A program made the position numbers and the translations under genes. Below, piece by piece: positions 47,068 to 58,650 of a DNA stretch of 64,000 bases. Within the stretch, counting starts at the first letter, position 1. The number at the start of each line of letters is the position of its first letter. The DNA comes from Fasciolopsis buskii (Eukaryota; Platyhelminthes; Trematoda; Plagiorchiida; Fasciolidae): assembly GCA_008360955.1 (NCBI GenBank), contig LUCM01007866.1, positions 147,936 through 211,935 on the forward strand. The letters run 5' to 3'. The notes under the pieces are model-generated. The model saw only the letters and a program-made list of their open reading frames with translations. It was not told where the DNA came from and made no database searches.

Positions 47068-49450
47068 ACAAAAATAAAAATATTTCAGGAATCACAGTGT
47101 TTAGAAGGAAATTTTGTAGGAACACTAGAGCCATGTCACGTGAGCGATACCGAAAACTATACCAACAATGTGCAGACTTCCGGAATCAGCAATGAAATTC
47201 GCCCACTATATGGAATGAAAATCAGTCGGAAAACATGGCAAAATGGTGGTGATTTTCAAAGCGTGGACCCACATAGATGATAGAAAAAAAGAGTTGTTAA
47301 TTGAAGACCAATCCAGAGGCGATGGGTGGTTCGCATGATTCGCATGATGATGAGGCGAAAACTTTTAACATTAAATGGGCCAGTATGAAGACAATTTGTG
47401 AAATGCCTGTGCGGATTTTCCCATCAGAGGCGGGTTATGTTCATTGGTTCGTAGAAGAAAATATAACATTACGAGGCACTGAGCCACAATAGTATTTCCT
47501 TAATGGGATAGGACAGTTTCAGTTTGTAAGGACAAATGGATATTGTATTCCAAAATGTCCAATCATCTTCACATACTTTATCAGAGCAAGGAGGAAGGCG
47601 CAGAGTTATTTGTGACAGTATCCTCTAGTGGCTGGGAAGTAAAAAAAAGCGCGTTTCCTATCATTTAGAAACCTCTAACAAAAACGTCTTCCAGAGTTTG
47701 GAACATTTTCAGGAAACTCACTCGAATCAGTCCTACTGGACATTTGGTGAGGCAGAAGAAAGGTCATTGGTATAACAAATTAATCGAACTGGGAGGGAGA
47801 AGGACAAATCATTAATGTCGGCTGGAAGAAAATACGGACACCGGAGTTGCCTGGACGATACACAGAACCGGATTTGCCTAATTTCGTCCATTCCGTTTCT
47901 CAACAGAATTAGTCCTCCAACCGATCGGGTTAGAATATGGGATTATTAGATTTCATTTTTTCGAGAACATCCGAACTTGGTTGATGGTAAATGGTCAGTC
48001 TGCGATCACGAGTAGCACACCTAATGGAATTACAAGAACTACAGCAGGAGTTAACAACCTGGTACACTGATATGGCTTAAAAATTTGGGAATGGAACATG
48101 ATTCCAGTGAACAATTGACTACCGAACTCATCACCGTGTTCAGAGTACCCCTATTTCCAAAGCCACCGATAGTGTACTATTTGGAAGAGATGACCTGGTT
48201 ATTCTTTGAGTAGCCTAGAGTATCCCATGGTTAAAGCCTGGCAAAACTCAAAGGGGAAAGTGGTTTGAAAACGGAAAGTCAGTTGATTGGGTGGAATGAA
48301 AGTACTTATCAGGGGGGTTCTCATCTAACATGTCTGGAGAGAATTTCTACTTCCGATCCCAGTGAGCATCAAGGAATCTATTCTGATATTTATTAATCGT
48401 GACAACCTGCAAACACTGGACATTTTTCGAGTCTAGGGAGCTAATTTTATCCATCTGGCGACAGAAAAAGGACCGTCGATCTGAAACGGTCACAATTCCA
48501 TATTAATAATCACAGTCACTCTTGGAACAAAAGAAACGTCAGACAAAAATTACAGAAATATTAACAGCACGTGTTCTCACTCTTGACAAGGTTGCAAGCA
48601 ACCACCAAATGTTTTTTCTGGCAAAGTTTGAGGTACTGCTGACAACCACTGTACAACAATTTTGTATCAAGATGCACATAATACGAAGAAGTTTTTCCTG
48701 GAAGATGGATCCTCCAAGTTTTGGTTCTCTATGCAGAAGCTAGCACCGACAGAACATTCCAAATGGTGCAGTAAATTTTTCGTCACATCAGCCTAAGGAA
48801 GTTTTATTAAATGAAGTTGTGTCCGAAATGAGTTCGATCTCAGAGAGAAAGAACATAATTTTCAACAGACTAAAAATTTGCCTCATAATAGCCAGACAGT
48901 CGGAAAGGAGAATTACATTTTATGCTGTCCATGTCAATAAGAAGTATGAATGTTTCATAACTAAGGAAATCACAGACAGTCAATTGCAAACGTTGATTTC
49001 TATCTCCATGTTGACATCTTCGGATTATGCAGACACCTATGGAAGACTTCGAGCAAAACAGGACTCTGTAGAACGTCAACCGCTGAGCTTCTGAGACCGG
49101 TGAATTTAAAAGACGATTCGCAGATGATCCACTCTCCAACAAATGTTGACCATTTCTTAGTGGAGAAAATAAAGCGAAATTCAGCCTCCCAAAAGAGTGA
49201 AACATGTATGAACGGATATCATCCTAGCGACCAGCTTCCATCTGCCGGAACCGCGGGGCATGGCATTTTGTATGATTTTTAAATTTCTGGTTTCACCTGT
49301 GTCAGTCATGTGGGCTCATGGGACTCAAAGAAAAATTTGGCGAGCGTTAAAAAACATATTGTTGAACAAATTCATTGCATTTTCTTGCGTGAGACACCAG
49401 CCAGATATCGTCTTTGCGACGACAAGTCTTTCACTGAACCACGTGTAGAA
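47068..49450. other. Purine-rich stretch, possibly an unrecognised dead coding region
   Basis: The plus strand is noticeably A/G-rich, and one frame from 47816 to about 48210 reads as protein-like text broken by a few stops (with ISSIPFLNRISPPTDRV and LITVFRVPLFPKPP). I could not assign it to any element class. A 91-codon frame at 48819-49094 is likewise unassigned. Confidence 0.3.
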
Positions 49451-51289
49451 ATATAAATCCCAGCCGTAAATGGCTGTTGAGCAGCTCTCCAGTTGGACCC
49501 GGCATCGGACATAGCAATCGTCTTTCATACAACTTGGTTACTGCTGGACAGCTCTTAAACAAACCCGCAGACCGTGTTATTCGAAATGCCACTCCACTGG
49601 GACTACGGTTTGTGGGAGTACTCGAGTGTGTTCCGTTTTTGATGATCACCCCTGTCGTGGAATTTGTTATGCATCCTCCTAAGACAGTTGGGCCAAGAAG
49701 CTTGCTAACAACCCAACTTCATTGTCGTTCCCGACATTTCCCGAAGTGCACAATGCTGCAAAAGAGGTTAACACATAATTTGCTGCACGAGTAAAGCTGC
49801 ATAATTTTACTGGAGTTTGGGAATGTGTGCCAAAATTAAAGGCACTCTATGTCTTAAGCCATGTTCTTTACCGGTTTATTTTTGGACTTTTCCATTGGAC
49901 TTAATGATTGCCTGAATTCGAACACTAATTCCTTGCTAAAACCGTAAGATTTATTTTCCAAACTGACTAAGAGACAAATATTTCCAAGAACTGATTTATC
50001 TGATGTCTATCTCCCGGTTGGAACGGGTGACAGCAGCAAAGAACTGCTAACCATCAGTTCTCTGGGGAACTCTAGTAATACAGCTGATTGCCGTTCAGCG
50101 CAATATGTGCTCATGTAATCTTCCAACAGATATTTAACATATTGTTGAGCGGTCTCATTTTGCATTGGCATACATAAATGATTTTGTCATCGAGATCAAA
50201 TCACAGGTAGAAAATCTGTCAAAACTGGACAACGTCTCAAATAGGATCTAACAGCTCAATTTCAAGTTACGCATCATGGAATGTTATTATTTCTTATCAA
50301 ACATGCAGTTATTTTGGCCCTTTCATGACAAAATCGGACGTCGTCCAGATCCGCCGAAGGTGGCTTCCATTAACGGAATGCACCGACAAACGGAATGGAA
50401 TTGTAATTATTTGCCCGTCTTCTGAACTTTCATTCTAAATATGCATGACTCAAGGGATCCCTTAAATACGTTACTGAAACGAGACTCCAAGTGGTGTTGA
50501 CCGGGACAATGTCAGTCATCCTTAACCGGTGTTGACATCCAGCTTGACACTAAGGCACGAGGACCTCTAAATCGTGGCTATAGACTACTCCAGACATGGC
50601 ACTGAAGCAGTGGTGCTCCACAAATTTCGTTACCAACCGACGAAAGTGTGAAAACCATTTTCAACCTCGATACCCACTGCTGATTTGTCACTTATCCCGG
50701 GTTTCACTCTGCCGGCATAGATAACGCGTGTGTGCACACAGATGCTTGAACCAGTTGTACGCGAATACGTGGCAAGCCGCATTCATTCATTCCCGACCAC
50801 TCTACACGCCGTTCAGTGATAAACGATTGAATGGCGCGATGGTGTCTTCCGCCGTCACCGGCATCACAGTGACGATTGAAATGCGTCGAATTTCGAAGTA
50901 GGCCAAATGTGGTAGATTTGAGCATGAAATGAGTGGACGTAGACAACCGAACGGAGTTGCTGGTCTGCCTACAATTACACTTTTTTGCACAAGCTGATCC
51001 AACTTTATCACTTGATGTTCGAGGAATGCCACGCCTGCCGAGGCGACTTGACATTGGCAAACATTAAATCCGATTTACAGATGAATAACCTAGGCCGTAG
51101 TATAATGGGTCACACTCTCGTGGCCAAGTTGATTATGCATGCAAAAGAATGGTTACTAATTAGACTATGGGTTGAATAATTAGTCCGTCACTGGGGTATA
51201 ACAAAAGTTAACCTAACTGATTAACGTTAATTTCTAGTTTGTTTGTGTACTTGGAGATTCTCGTTCCTGTTGTATTGACGAGATGCAGA
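49451..51289. other. Non-coding stretch
   Basis: Overlapping open frames on both strands at 49431-49794 and 50704-51060 show no recognised domain. Confidence 0.4.
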
Positions 51290-51600
51290 TGTTCTTCTGA
51301 ATGCGCGTACGGTATTAGTAGTTCGTCGGTCAGGCAAGGCTAACCTTCAGAAAGGGGCTCAAAAGTATTGGCTTTTCTTCTCAACATACGGATGGACTTA
51401 TCATCCATTCTTGCTCCTAACGATTCAAATGAGATTCCAGTGAGAAACTAAGAAAGGAGCGCATTAGTATATGGATGGTTGGACATAATACCGGGTAGAC
51501 ATACCTGAGGAGTGACAATAACCGCGAAACCAGTCGTGTGCTTCCAGGCAAATTTTGTTCATTCATCCATATGCGAAACGTACTATGTATGAAACTGTTC
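51290..51600 (+). mobile_element. R1 repeat copy E, with hammerhead
   Basis: It starts with GTAGTTCGTCGGTCAGGCAA and AGGCTAACCTTCAGAAAGG, also seen in diverged form near 7580-7610. It passes through CTTATCATCCATTC, CAAATGAGATTCCAGTGAG and the AATACCGGGTAG block into the hammerhead and the CATCCATATGCGAAACG trailer. This is the most complete R1 copy and suggests a unit of roughly 300 bp. Confidence 0.7.
51490..51546 (+). ncRNA. Type I hammerhead ribozyme (R1 copy E)
   Basis: Box 1 CUGAGGA (51505-51511) and GAAA (51526-51529) are consensus. Stem II is GUGA/CCGC around CAAUAA, with three pairs and an A-C at the loop end. Stem III is ACCAGU (A-U and C-G only). C17 is at 51535, giving a GUC cleavage site. 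Stem I ACAUAC/GUGUGC has five of six pairs. The outer helix seen in copy A is mostly lost. Confidence 0.7.
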
Positions 51601-54600
51601 AAAATTCAGTAGTACAGCTTTGCCGATAGGATGTGTAGTTGGCTGTCGTTTCGGCTACCTTAGCTAGCGTTTCTCAAGACGAGCTTTTTCAAAACCTGTT
51701 TACGGTTTTCGTTCCAAAAGTAGAAGGAAATACGCTTCATTTTCTGAAGCAATGTCTTATTGAACCAAACAGCAGCTTCAACTATTTCACATTTTGTAAT
51801 ACTTTTTGCATTATCATCAGGCAATTTGAAATGCGCAAATCAATCAAATTTCGCCAGTATATGCTGATAAATTTTCAATAGAGCTATATTCACTTGGTCC
51901 AGAATCGACTGAAATCGCGTCATGGTGAACGGACTGACCGTATCCGACGGCGCTGGGAGTAGATGGGAGGCAAAGCAAAATTGGATATGCTGGAAATCTT
52001 TGTGAGCACTGCTCAAATTGTATCACGTGACACCTACAACAGTGAGTGTTAAGACGAACGATTCAAAGTCAAACAAATCAGAAATTTAATTATCCGATAA
52101 AAAAATGACGTAACCCAAAAAAAATTTGAACTTGGAACCAATGGGCCTTACAGCTGCGTATCATGTAGTTTCGATATGCAAAGAATGAAGAGAGCCTGAG
52201 AAGTGCATCCGGTCCGAACTGAATTTGGAATGTGTCGAAGAATTGGTGCAGGTTCACCTCCGGATGTCGTCGCACATAGAGAAGTGGTTTAGGGATCCTG
52301 ATAGTAATGAACTATCCTTTATACTGACGAACCGAGCAATCAACGAGGAAAATTACCCGTAGTCAAAGACCGGGAACAACACTGTGTGGTAATTATATAA
52401 AAAACGAATGATAAATTACCTTGGATGTAAGTGGAACATGGCAGGTTGACTGGTGATATCTTAATCAAGGTACCTGACGGTCGGTTATGCTGATCTGTGG
52501 TTATTATTTGCGGAGTGGGAAAAATCTACTGCAGTGTTTCCCGTGGCTAAGTAGCCCTCACGTATGGTTCTTTATGCATTACTCACGTATTTTAACATGC
52601 ACGCATTAGGAAGCTCAAAAAATACCCGGTTGAGACACGAGAATGTACACTCGCAAAAGTGCTTGTTCTCAATGCCTGATAAGTGACTAAATGAAGCATG
52701 AATTTTCGATATTAGAACCGGGGTTATGAAGAAAACACATGGATGGTTAAGTCAAATAGTCCCAGAATAATGGGCAGTTGTGATCCACACATTATGTTTA
52801 TCTCTGGCAACAGACTGCGTGCTTTGTGGCTAAACTAAACGGACCGGCATCCACAGTGTACTTCTGTTGCATAAACAACTGATGGCTTACGGTTTTCTGA
52901 ATGGTTTGCACGGCCTACTGGTGTAACATTTCAGTTTTTCGACTGCTCACAATCTCGCAATGGTAGAAAAACGGCAATCGTAAGGACAGCCCAAAGTGAT
53001 CGGATTGATGAGCGATTCGAGGAGCTGTTACTGTTTCCCATTGGTGTCTTACTACTTGCCAACCTGGGGGGCTTTATCAACGAAGGACATCAAGATTTAA
53101 TAATTTGTTCATTATTGAGGGCTCTATGAACACTAAAACCCCAATCCCGCCATGGTGGATGACAATTCTAAGTGTTCTTTAGTTCAGTTGCTTTCATTTT
53201 TGATCCATAGACCGGCCAGTACAGCTAATCTTAAGTCAGAACATCGGATTCGTTGCCTACCGCCATATAAACTTTTGTTCAATTTCGTTATCATGAAACG
53301 TCTAACAGAATGTCTGGATGAATTATTCAATTTGCTTGAAGTTGTCTCAAGCAGGTACACTGCTTGCCGGGGCACGTGTTTTCTTCATTTTATACCCTAT
53401 GAATGCCATTCACTAACAGTGACTGAAAGTACTTTAATGGAAGGGGATTCGTAAAAATGCTTGTTTGGAAATAAAACTCCAAGAGTTCGTTTAGTACTAC
53501 GAAGTCTTATTTTATTATGCCTCTTAGGAAACAGATTCCTAAACATCCGATACCAATGACTGGTGTTTCTAAGTCATAAGTGAAAGCAATAAACCATGGG
53601 CAAAGGTTAAAAGATCATGAGCGAATGTTAAAGTGATCACGCGAAGCACTGCAATAAAAGCTCCGAAATTTTGATTCGTTGGGTGACTGCAACTCTACAA
53701 TACTACTAAACTTTCTGCATTTCGAAGAGTTCTTCGAGTAAGAATACAGTGTAATGCTGTTTGCAGTTAAAGAAACTGGAAATAATCAGAAATTGTTCAG
53801 CTTCAAAGAGGAACGGAAAAAGCTGTATCTTTTGGTGCATGACAGCCGATAATTTGATGCGAAGGCCACCCATCATGAAAGTAAGTGAATGTTTCTTGGG
53901 TCGTGAACTAATTGTTATTTAGTTTGTCAGAGTCCGAGTTTTCAGTACTTATGTTGAGTAGAGTGGAAAAATATGTTGACGGAATAAAGCTGGTCAGTGA
54001 TTTTTGCTGTCTAAAATCACCGTTTACAAAGTCACACATCTTTATTTTGAATCTAGGGTACTGTGTGGGGTATGGTTGACGTGTTGTAGTAATTATGATG
54101 TCTGAAGTATTGTAAGGAAACTGTCTAAGTCTTCTTCAGATGATTCGTTAAGACCTCGTATTATTAGAACTCTCATAATACATTTGAGCAGAATTGAGGT
54201 GAAGGCGATATGACTCTGCGTCATTGGTGACTTTTGTGAGATTGGAAATTGCCTATTTAGTCGGAATTTCTTCTATTCAGTGGAAATTTGGTGATGTCTA
54301 ATAGTAGGACGGAAAGAATATGGACAATGGTTCGTCCAGGCAGACAACTACGTTGATCTTGTATTTGGAAAGTTAATTGACTTTTGGCGGAGTCTAGCAA
54401 AGTTTTGTCGTGAAATACCAATGTAAAATTGGCATTCATTTTCTTAAAATTGACATTTTTCTGTGCTTGTATTTAGTCCTGCACAATTGTTACATGGCCT
54501 TCCGCATTCTAGAGCAATCGCATACACTTAATGTGTCGATCCATAACTTATTTAGACTTTCTACTTCAGCGTTCTTTATTGTAGTCAACCTTTTGATTTG

Positions 54601-54799
54601 AATTCTGTTTCCGCGATCGGTCGAACCAAATGCACGAGGCTTCTCATTTTTGTGTGCTGATTTTCGAAAATTCCATGCGAAAATATTGTTTAGTGACAAC
54701 AAAACTTTGCTGGTTTTCGAATCTCTGTGATCATTCCGTCTGGGGTTTAGATGACTAGTGTTTTGGCATCGTCATTGTGTGATCGTTTGAAAACCGACC
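51601..54799. other. Non-coding stretch (3.2 kb)
   Basis: Nothing recognised. Short frames only. Confidence 0.4.
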
Positions 54800-55200
54800 A
54801 CAATCCAGTTAAAAAACAGTGTTACCATATGCCAACAATATATCTGAAAGGGCTACAACTTGGGTTCGGATCACAAGGCACTAAAGTCACTCATCGGGTT
54901 ACCAAAATCATGGGCAGATTGTTGTCGACGCCTGAATGAAAACAAAATTAATGGAAGGAGTGTCATTTACAAGATTTGGTGTGAATAGTGCGAGAAGTGT
55001 TTTGTTAATGACACTGGAAGAAAGATCGTCACAAAAATGTATGAACATGACAGTTTCACAAGAAAGAATGATCCACTTTGAACAGTCAGCGCTCAGGTGG
55101 ATCAAGAAGGATGCATGTCCAATTTGACCAAAATTAATTTTTTGGACCAGGCATAAATAAAATATTCAAGGGAATTTCTGGAACTATGGTTCTCGTTAAC
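54800..55200 (+). pseudogene. Penelope-like element relic B: linker and GIY-YIG endonuclease
   Basis: One frame ending at 54939 gives YLKGL and KVTHRVTKIMGRLLSTPE, matching the PLE region between reverse transcriptase and endonuclease (family pattern GI-V-H---TL---L--PKD). A shifted frame from 54938 continues with GRSVIYKIWCE, a TAG at 54986, then CEKCFVNDTGRK and MYEHDSFTRKNDPL, a TGA at 55079, VDQEG, KINFLDQA, a TAA at 55154 and YSREFLELW. This is the GIY-YIG fold with the Cys-containing PLE variant: YKI-C--C in place of the first strand, then V--TGR, the EH helix, and the downstream ILD and R-FLE motifs. The TGR arginine and EH are kept, but three stops and a frameshift show it is dead. 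No upstream palm motif was found. Confidence 0.8.
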
Positions 55201-55735
55201 AAATTCAGCCCAAACGGGCAACGAAATGGTGCGCAAGTAAGGCAATTAATTTTGGGGGACAGGAAATAATTTTCTCACCGATTCAACTCAAAATAACCCA
55301 TCGCCAAAGCCGTGGGCTCTAACGGAATTCAGGTGCGAGTTGAATAACATTGTAGTACGCTTATTGGCAATCGCACCACCGGACTGTGATTGACTGTGTT
55401 CGGACACGGACAAGATTGAACATCACAAATCGAATCGTTCCCGCCCCAGACTACGCAACTTAAGATAATGAAAAGACTAAGAAAATTAGTAGTCATGCTC
55501 TGGTTTATTTACAAGATAATGTATATTTACATGGTAACTAGACAGACACAGTTGATCGAGTTGCTTTCAACCAGTGACGGCGCTGAAATATTCCGTTTTC
55601 TCGTTCTCGAGTTGCCGCGATTCTTACTGGTTGATTGTAATCACAGACAGCGGCAAAGCTATGTCGAGCTGTGAAACTTGATTTACACATGAACTAATCA
55701 AAAGGATTCATACACCCAGTGATAAATAAAAGCAG
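55201..55735. other. Non-coding stretch
   Basis: Possibly a further PLE tail just after 55200 (SLTNSAQTGNEMVR in the same frame). Otherwise nothing recognised. Confidence 0.4.
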
Positions 55736-55933
55736 GTTAAGGCTGAAGGTGAAGTTTTCAAGCTTGAAAACGAATTAAGTGTTGCAATGGAGCCTCTAAT
55801 CGGAGAAGCGAATGATCTTTGCAAATGCACTAAGGTCATCTTGGCTGACGACGTTACTTGTGATCTAAACGATAGATATACTTGTAAAGTTTCGGAAATG
55901 ATTCTACCATTACCATTGTTGTGCCACAAATAA
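55736..55933 (+). CDS. Candidate 3' terminal coding exon (65 codons plus stop), function unknown
   Basis: A 3' splice-type AG (AAATAAAAGCAG before 55736) is followed by 65 open codons ending in TAA at 55931-55933. The peptide is charged and balanced in composition (starts VKAEGEVFKLENELSV, with CKCTKVILADDVTC in the middle). It looks more protein-like than most frames here. There is no ATG near the start, no recognised domain and no nearby AATAAA. The complementary strand is also open, which weakens the case. It lies 0.5 kb downstream of PLE relic B and could be part of that or another element. Confidence 0.25.
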   Translation, partial: VKAEGEVFKLENELSVAMEPLIGEANDLCKCTKVILADDVTCDLNDRYTCKVSEMILPLPLLCHK

Positions 55934-56476
55934 GTAACCTTTAAGATATGGAAAATCTTGGGGCACCGATATCCCCAATCAAGACACTTATTTCTGCTTC
56001 AGGGAATAGTTTTACGGCAGAGTGATAACACATTTTTCGACCTACGATACCAGTGTCTTATACAAAACTATATCTTTACAAGTTTAACCTTATTAAAAAT
56101 AAGGTATCTTCCCATGACAAAAGTCTTCTGTTCCCTAACTTTGGATCCAGTCACACTGATTCCGGGTCAAGTACTGGAGCTATTTTTCTTCAATACTGTT
56201 GTTGGTCTATTGAAGTCAAGGATTTAGTTGTTAGCTGATTCCAGTGTAACCAAAAAGTTGAAATCAAAGATACATATGAAATTTGTTGCGAAAATACCGT
56301 CAGTGGTGGCGCGCTTGCTCTTACTTCCGTACCCGTTTCCTATCTGGTGAGAGAATCTTGTGCCCGGGTGACGCGCTTGCAGCTATACCATTTCCAATGT
56401 TAATCTGAAATCGTGTCGGAAATATTCGTAAGTAAATGAAGACGTTTCTCTTTCACGAGACTTCTCAAAAGCATAC

Positions 56477-56842
56477 CTGCTCGCGGTTTGCAAAGCAGTC
56501 CACTGATAATTAGTGTACCTTGCTGCAGGGACGCGTTCAAAAACGTGCCTTTGCAAGATAGAGCATGCTTCAGACCTACGCAGACGAGATCCCAAAAAGC
56601 CAGTTGGCTATAAAATCCGAAAAGTTTTGACATAACTTCGAAATAATTTTGGGAATTGTACAGAGCTGACATCTCTTTGTGCAATGCAGCTGAGAAAGGG
56701 GTCAAGCCAACTAACCTAAAAGTCTGACCAGTCACTGTCCTTGAACAGTCGAATTGTCGACAAACTTCTTTGTGGCTCGAATGTCTCATTCCGATCATAG
56801 GAAGACAGTCCACAGTTTCCGTTCCCAGGTGTTCATGGATCA
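56477..56842 (-). CDS. Candidate internal coding exon (about 122 codons), function unknown
   Basis: On the minus strand a pyrimidine-rich 3' splice site (TCTCTTTTTATC then CCCAG before 56842) leads into 366 nt without a stop, to a good 5' splice site (GCGAGCAG/GTATGC, exon end 56477). Two bases precede the first full codon, so the exon enters with a split codon. The peptide is helix-like and leucine-rich, with six cysteines. Recognisable stretches are CRQFDCSRTVTGQTFRL, NYFEVMSKLFGFYSQLAFW and NASLQQGTLIISGLL. I do not recognise a family; a helical-repeat protein is one guess. No partner exon was identified within a few kb, which is not unusual for long-intron flatworm genes. This is the best exon candidate in the window by signal quality. 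Confidence 0.4.
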
Positions 56843-57276
56843 CTGGGATTTTGGATAAAAAGAGATGCTAACTGATCGGTTGTAGCGGTCCTTTTCATAG
56901 AGCATAACCATCTTTCTTGGAAGTGAAAAAAACAAACAGGAACCAGCTCATCGTGCAATTTCTTTATGCAGAATTGGTCAAAATGGGTTTGAAGTTTGTG
57001 GGTGCTTTCATCTAGATGCGTGCGCGTGTGCGAGTGTTTTTTTCGTCTTCGGGCGTCGGCACCTGAGTCAAATATCTGTGTACAGAATCTTAAAGTGTAC
57101 TTATATCTAAAAAGACTTGCAAATTTAAAATAATTTAACTGAATTCTGTTGATTTTTCCGGATGAAATAAAGTTTCAAACGGGTGTATAGTTGATTACAA
57201 CAGTTGATTAGTTACCTGACATAAACAGTAAAGTACAATAGCCCAACAAGTAAGTACCGGCACATTTCGCCAACCT
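56843..57276. other. Non-coding stretch
   Basis: Nothing recognised. If the exon at 56477-56842 is real this is intron. Confidence 0.4.
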
Positions 57277-57335
57277 TTTATTATCATTAATATTATTATT
57301 ACTATTACTATTACGATTAACATTACTATTATTGT
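57277..57335 (+). repeat. Imperfect (ATT/ACT)n microsatellite
   Basis: Interrupted trinucleotide run of ATT and ACT units. Confidence 0.85.
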
Positions 57336-58510
57336 TCTGACTGCTTCAAAGAGGTCACATTTAGATAAACCACTCTGCGCGGTTGTGAGTTAGATATGCA
57401 ATAGTTAGTTTATTCTTGTCACAATTAGTATTTGGTCCTCAGACTGTGACGCGCTTCACAATGGCAACTTGGAATGAGAGCAGGTACAACGAATTTGGGT
57501 AAGTGACTGAAATCTCCCTGGTTGGATTCCGAAAGACCCGTCAGCTCTGTAGTCTGGAGACACTGAATGGTTTTGCCGCGGACCGTGAATGGTGAAGATC
57601 GTGTTGTTATTTTTTGTCTAATCGGAATGATTAAAAACACGTGTTTGTACAATTAGACTGTACATTTTGTGTTAGCTGATAAGGCACTGTTTTCTCTTCC
57701 CGCTCTTTGTATGTCCACTTCTTATACACTGCATATTCCTTCTTACCATAGCACCTTGTTACGCTGGGAGGGGGCGGGCTTGGCCTGTTGTCTAACGTTA
57801 GACGATGGTGATATTGATGGTGCTGAAATGCGCTTTTCAGTTGTACAGCCTTGCAAACAGGCAAAATCTATACATTCTTCTGGGCTACTCGTGACCACAC
57901 GATCTTCCGGTTAAGTCTGATCAAGCTACGTTCCAACATTAAATATTGGTTTCTGACATTAAAACGCAACGGAGAAAATTTCGCTAACTGGTTCAGCCAG
58001 AAATTAATCTTCTGTATTGGAAAGTGACTAGTCGATCTTCAGTTGTTAACCCTACAATGGTTTGCTCCGATTTCGGCAATTGGTTCGTGGCACGGACTGT
58101 TCAGAAGCCTGGTTAACAAACAATAGAAGTTTGGGTATCAAAAGAATTGGGTAGACGAGTGCTACAAGTTATGATCAGTATCTGCTTATCAAGAATCTAT
58201 TTGAGCAAGACTTTAACGATTGCTGACAAGATGTCCTTCTTCTACGAGTATGTGATTTTTGCTGTCAAAATATGCAGATTTTTACTAGGTTTTGTATAAC
58301 GATGAAAGTTTGCGTATCGGAACGAGATTGATTTTCTCCTTGATGTCCTAGTGGCCAACTCATACATAGTACCAACGCGAAGGTTCTACGCAAAGTCTGA
58401 TTTGATTTGGTCCACCCAGCATTTATTTCGAATGCAAAATTAAAATAGATTCCATTTTTATTCCAAATGATTCGTTATGTAGTGTCAACGTCCAGCCGGC
58501 CACGAAAATC
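57336..58510. other. Non-coding stretch
   Basis: Open frames on both strands around 57430-57910 are protein-like in places but have no domain or consistent splice signals. Confidence 0.35.
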
Positions 58511-58650
58511 ACGGAAGCACGGTACAGCTGTTTCATCCTTGTTCGGAATCATAAGCAATGCATATCCATCGCTTCAGAACTGGAAGGTGCATCCTCGACT
58601 AAGGATTTCGAGTCGGACGTATTCGCCTTTAGGCTAGTCCGGTTGATTCT
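58511..58650 (-). mobile_element. SINE-S copy 3: tRNA-like head plus hammerhead
   Basis: The minus strand reads a diverged head (CTAGCCTAAAGGCGAATACG, then CCGACTCGAAATC, with a decayed B box CAGTTCTGAAGC). The family junction GGATATGC and the hammerhead block follow. The 3' tail is missing beyond 58511. The head confirms that tRNA-like and ribozyme parts form one unit, as in the copy at 44.7 kb. Confidence 0.75.
58517..58561 (-). ncRNA. Hammerhead with damaged core (SINE-S copy 3)
   Basis: Box 1 reads CUUAUGA (58555-58549), with invariant G5 replaced by U. GAAA, the UUCC/GGAU stem with GAACAA loop and the ACAGCUGU stem III are intact. Stem I has one mismatch and one wobble. Expected to be inactive. 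Confidence 0.65.
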
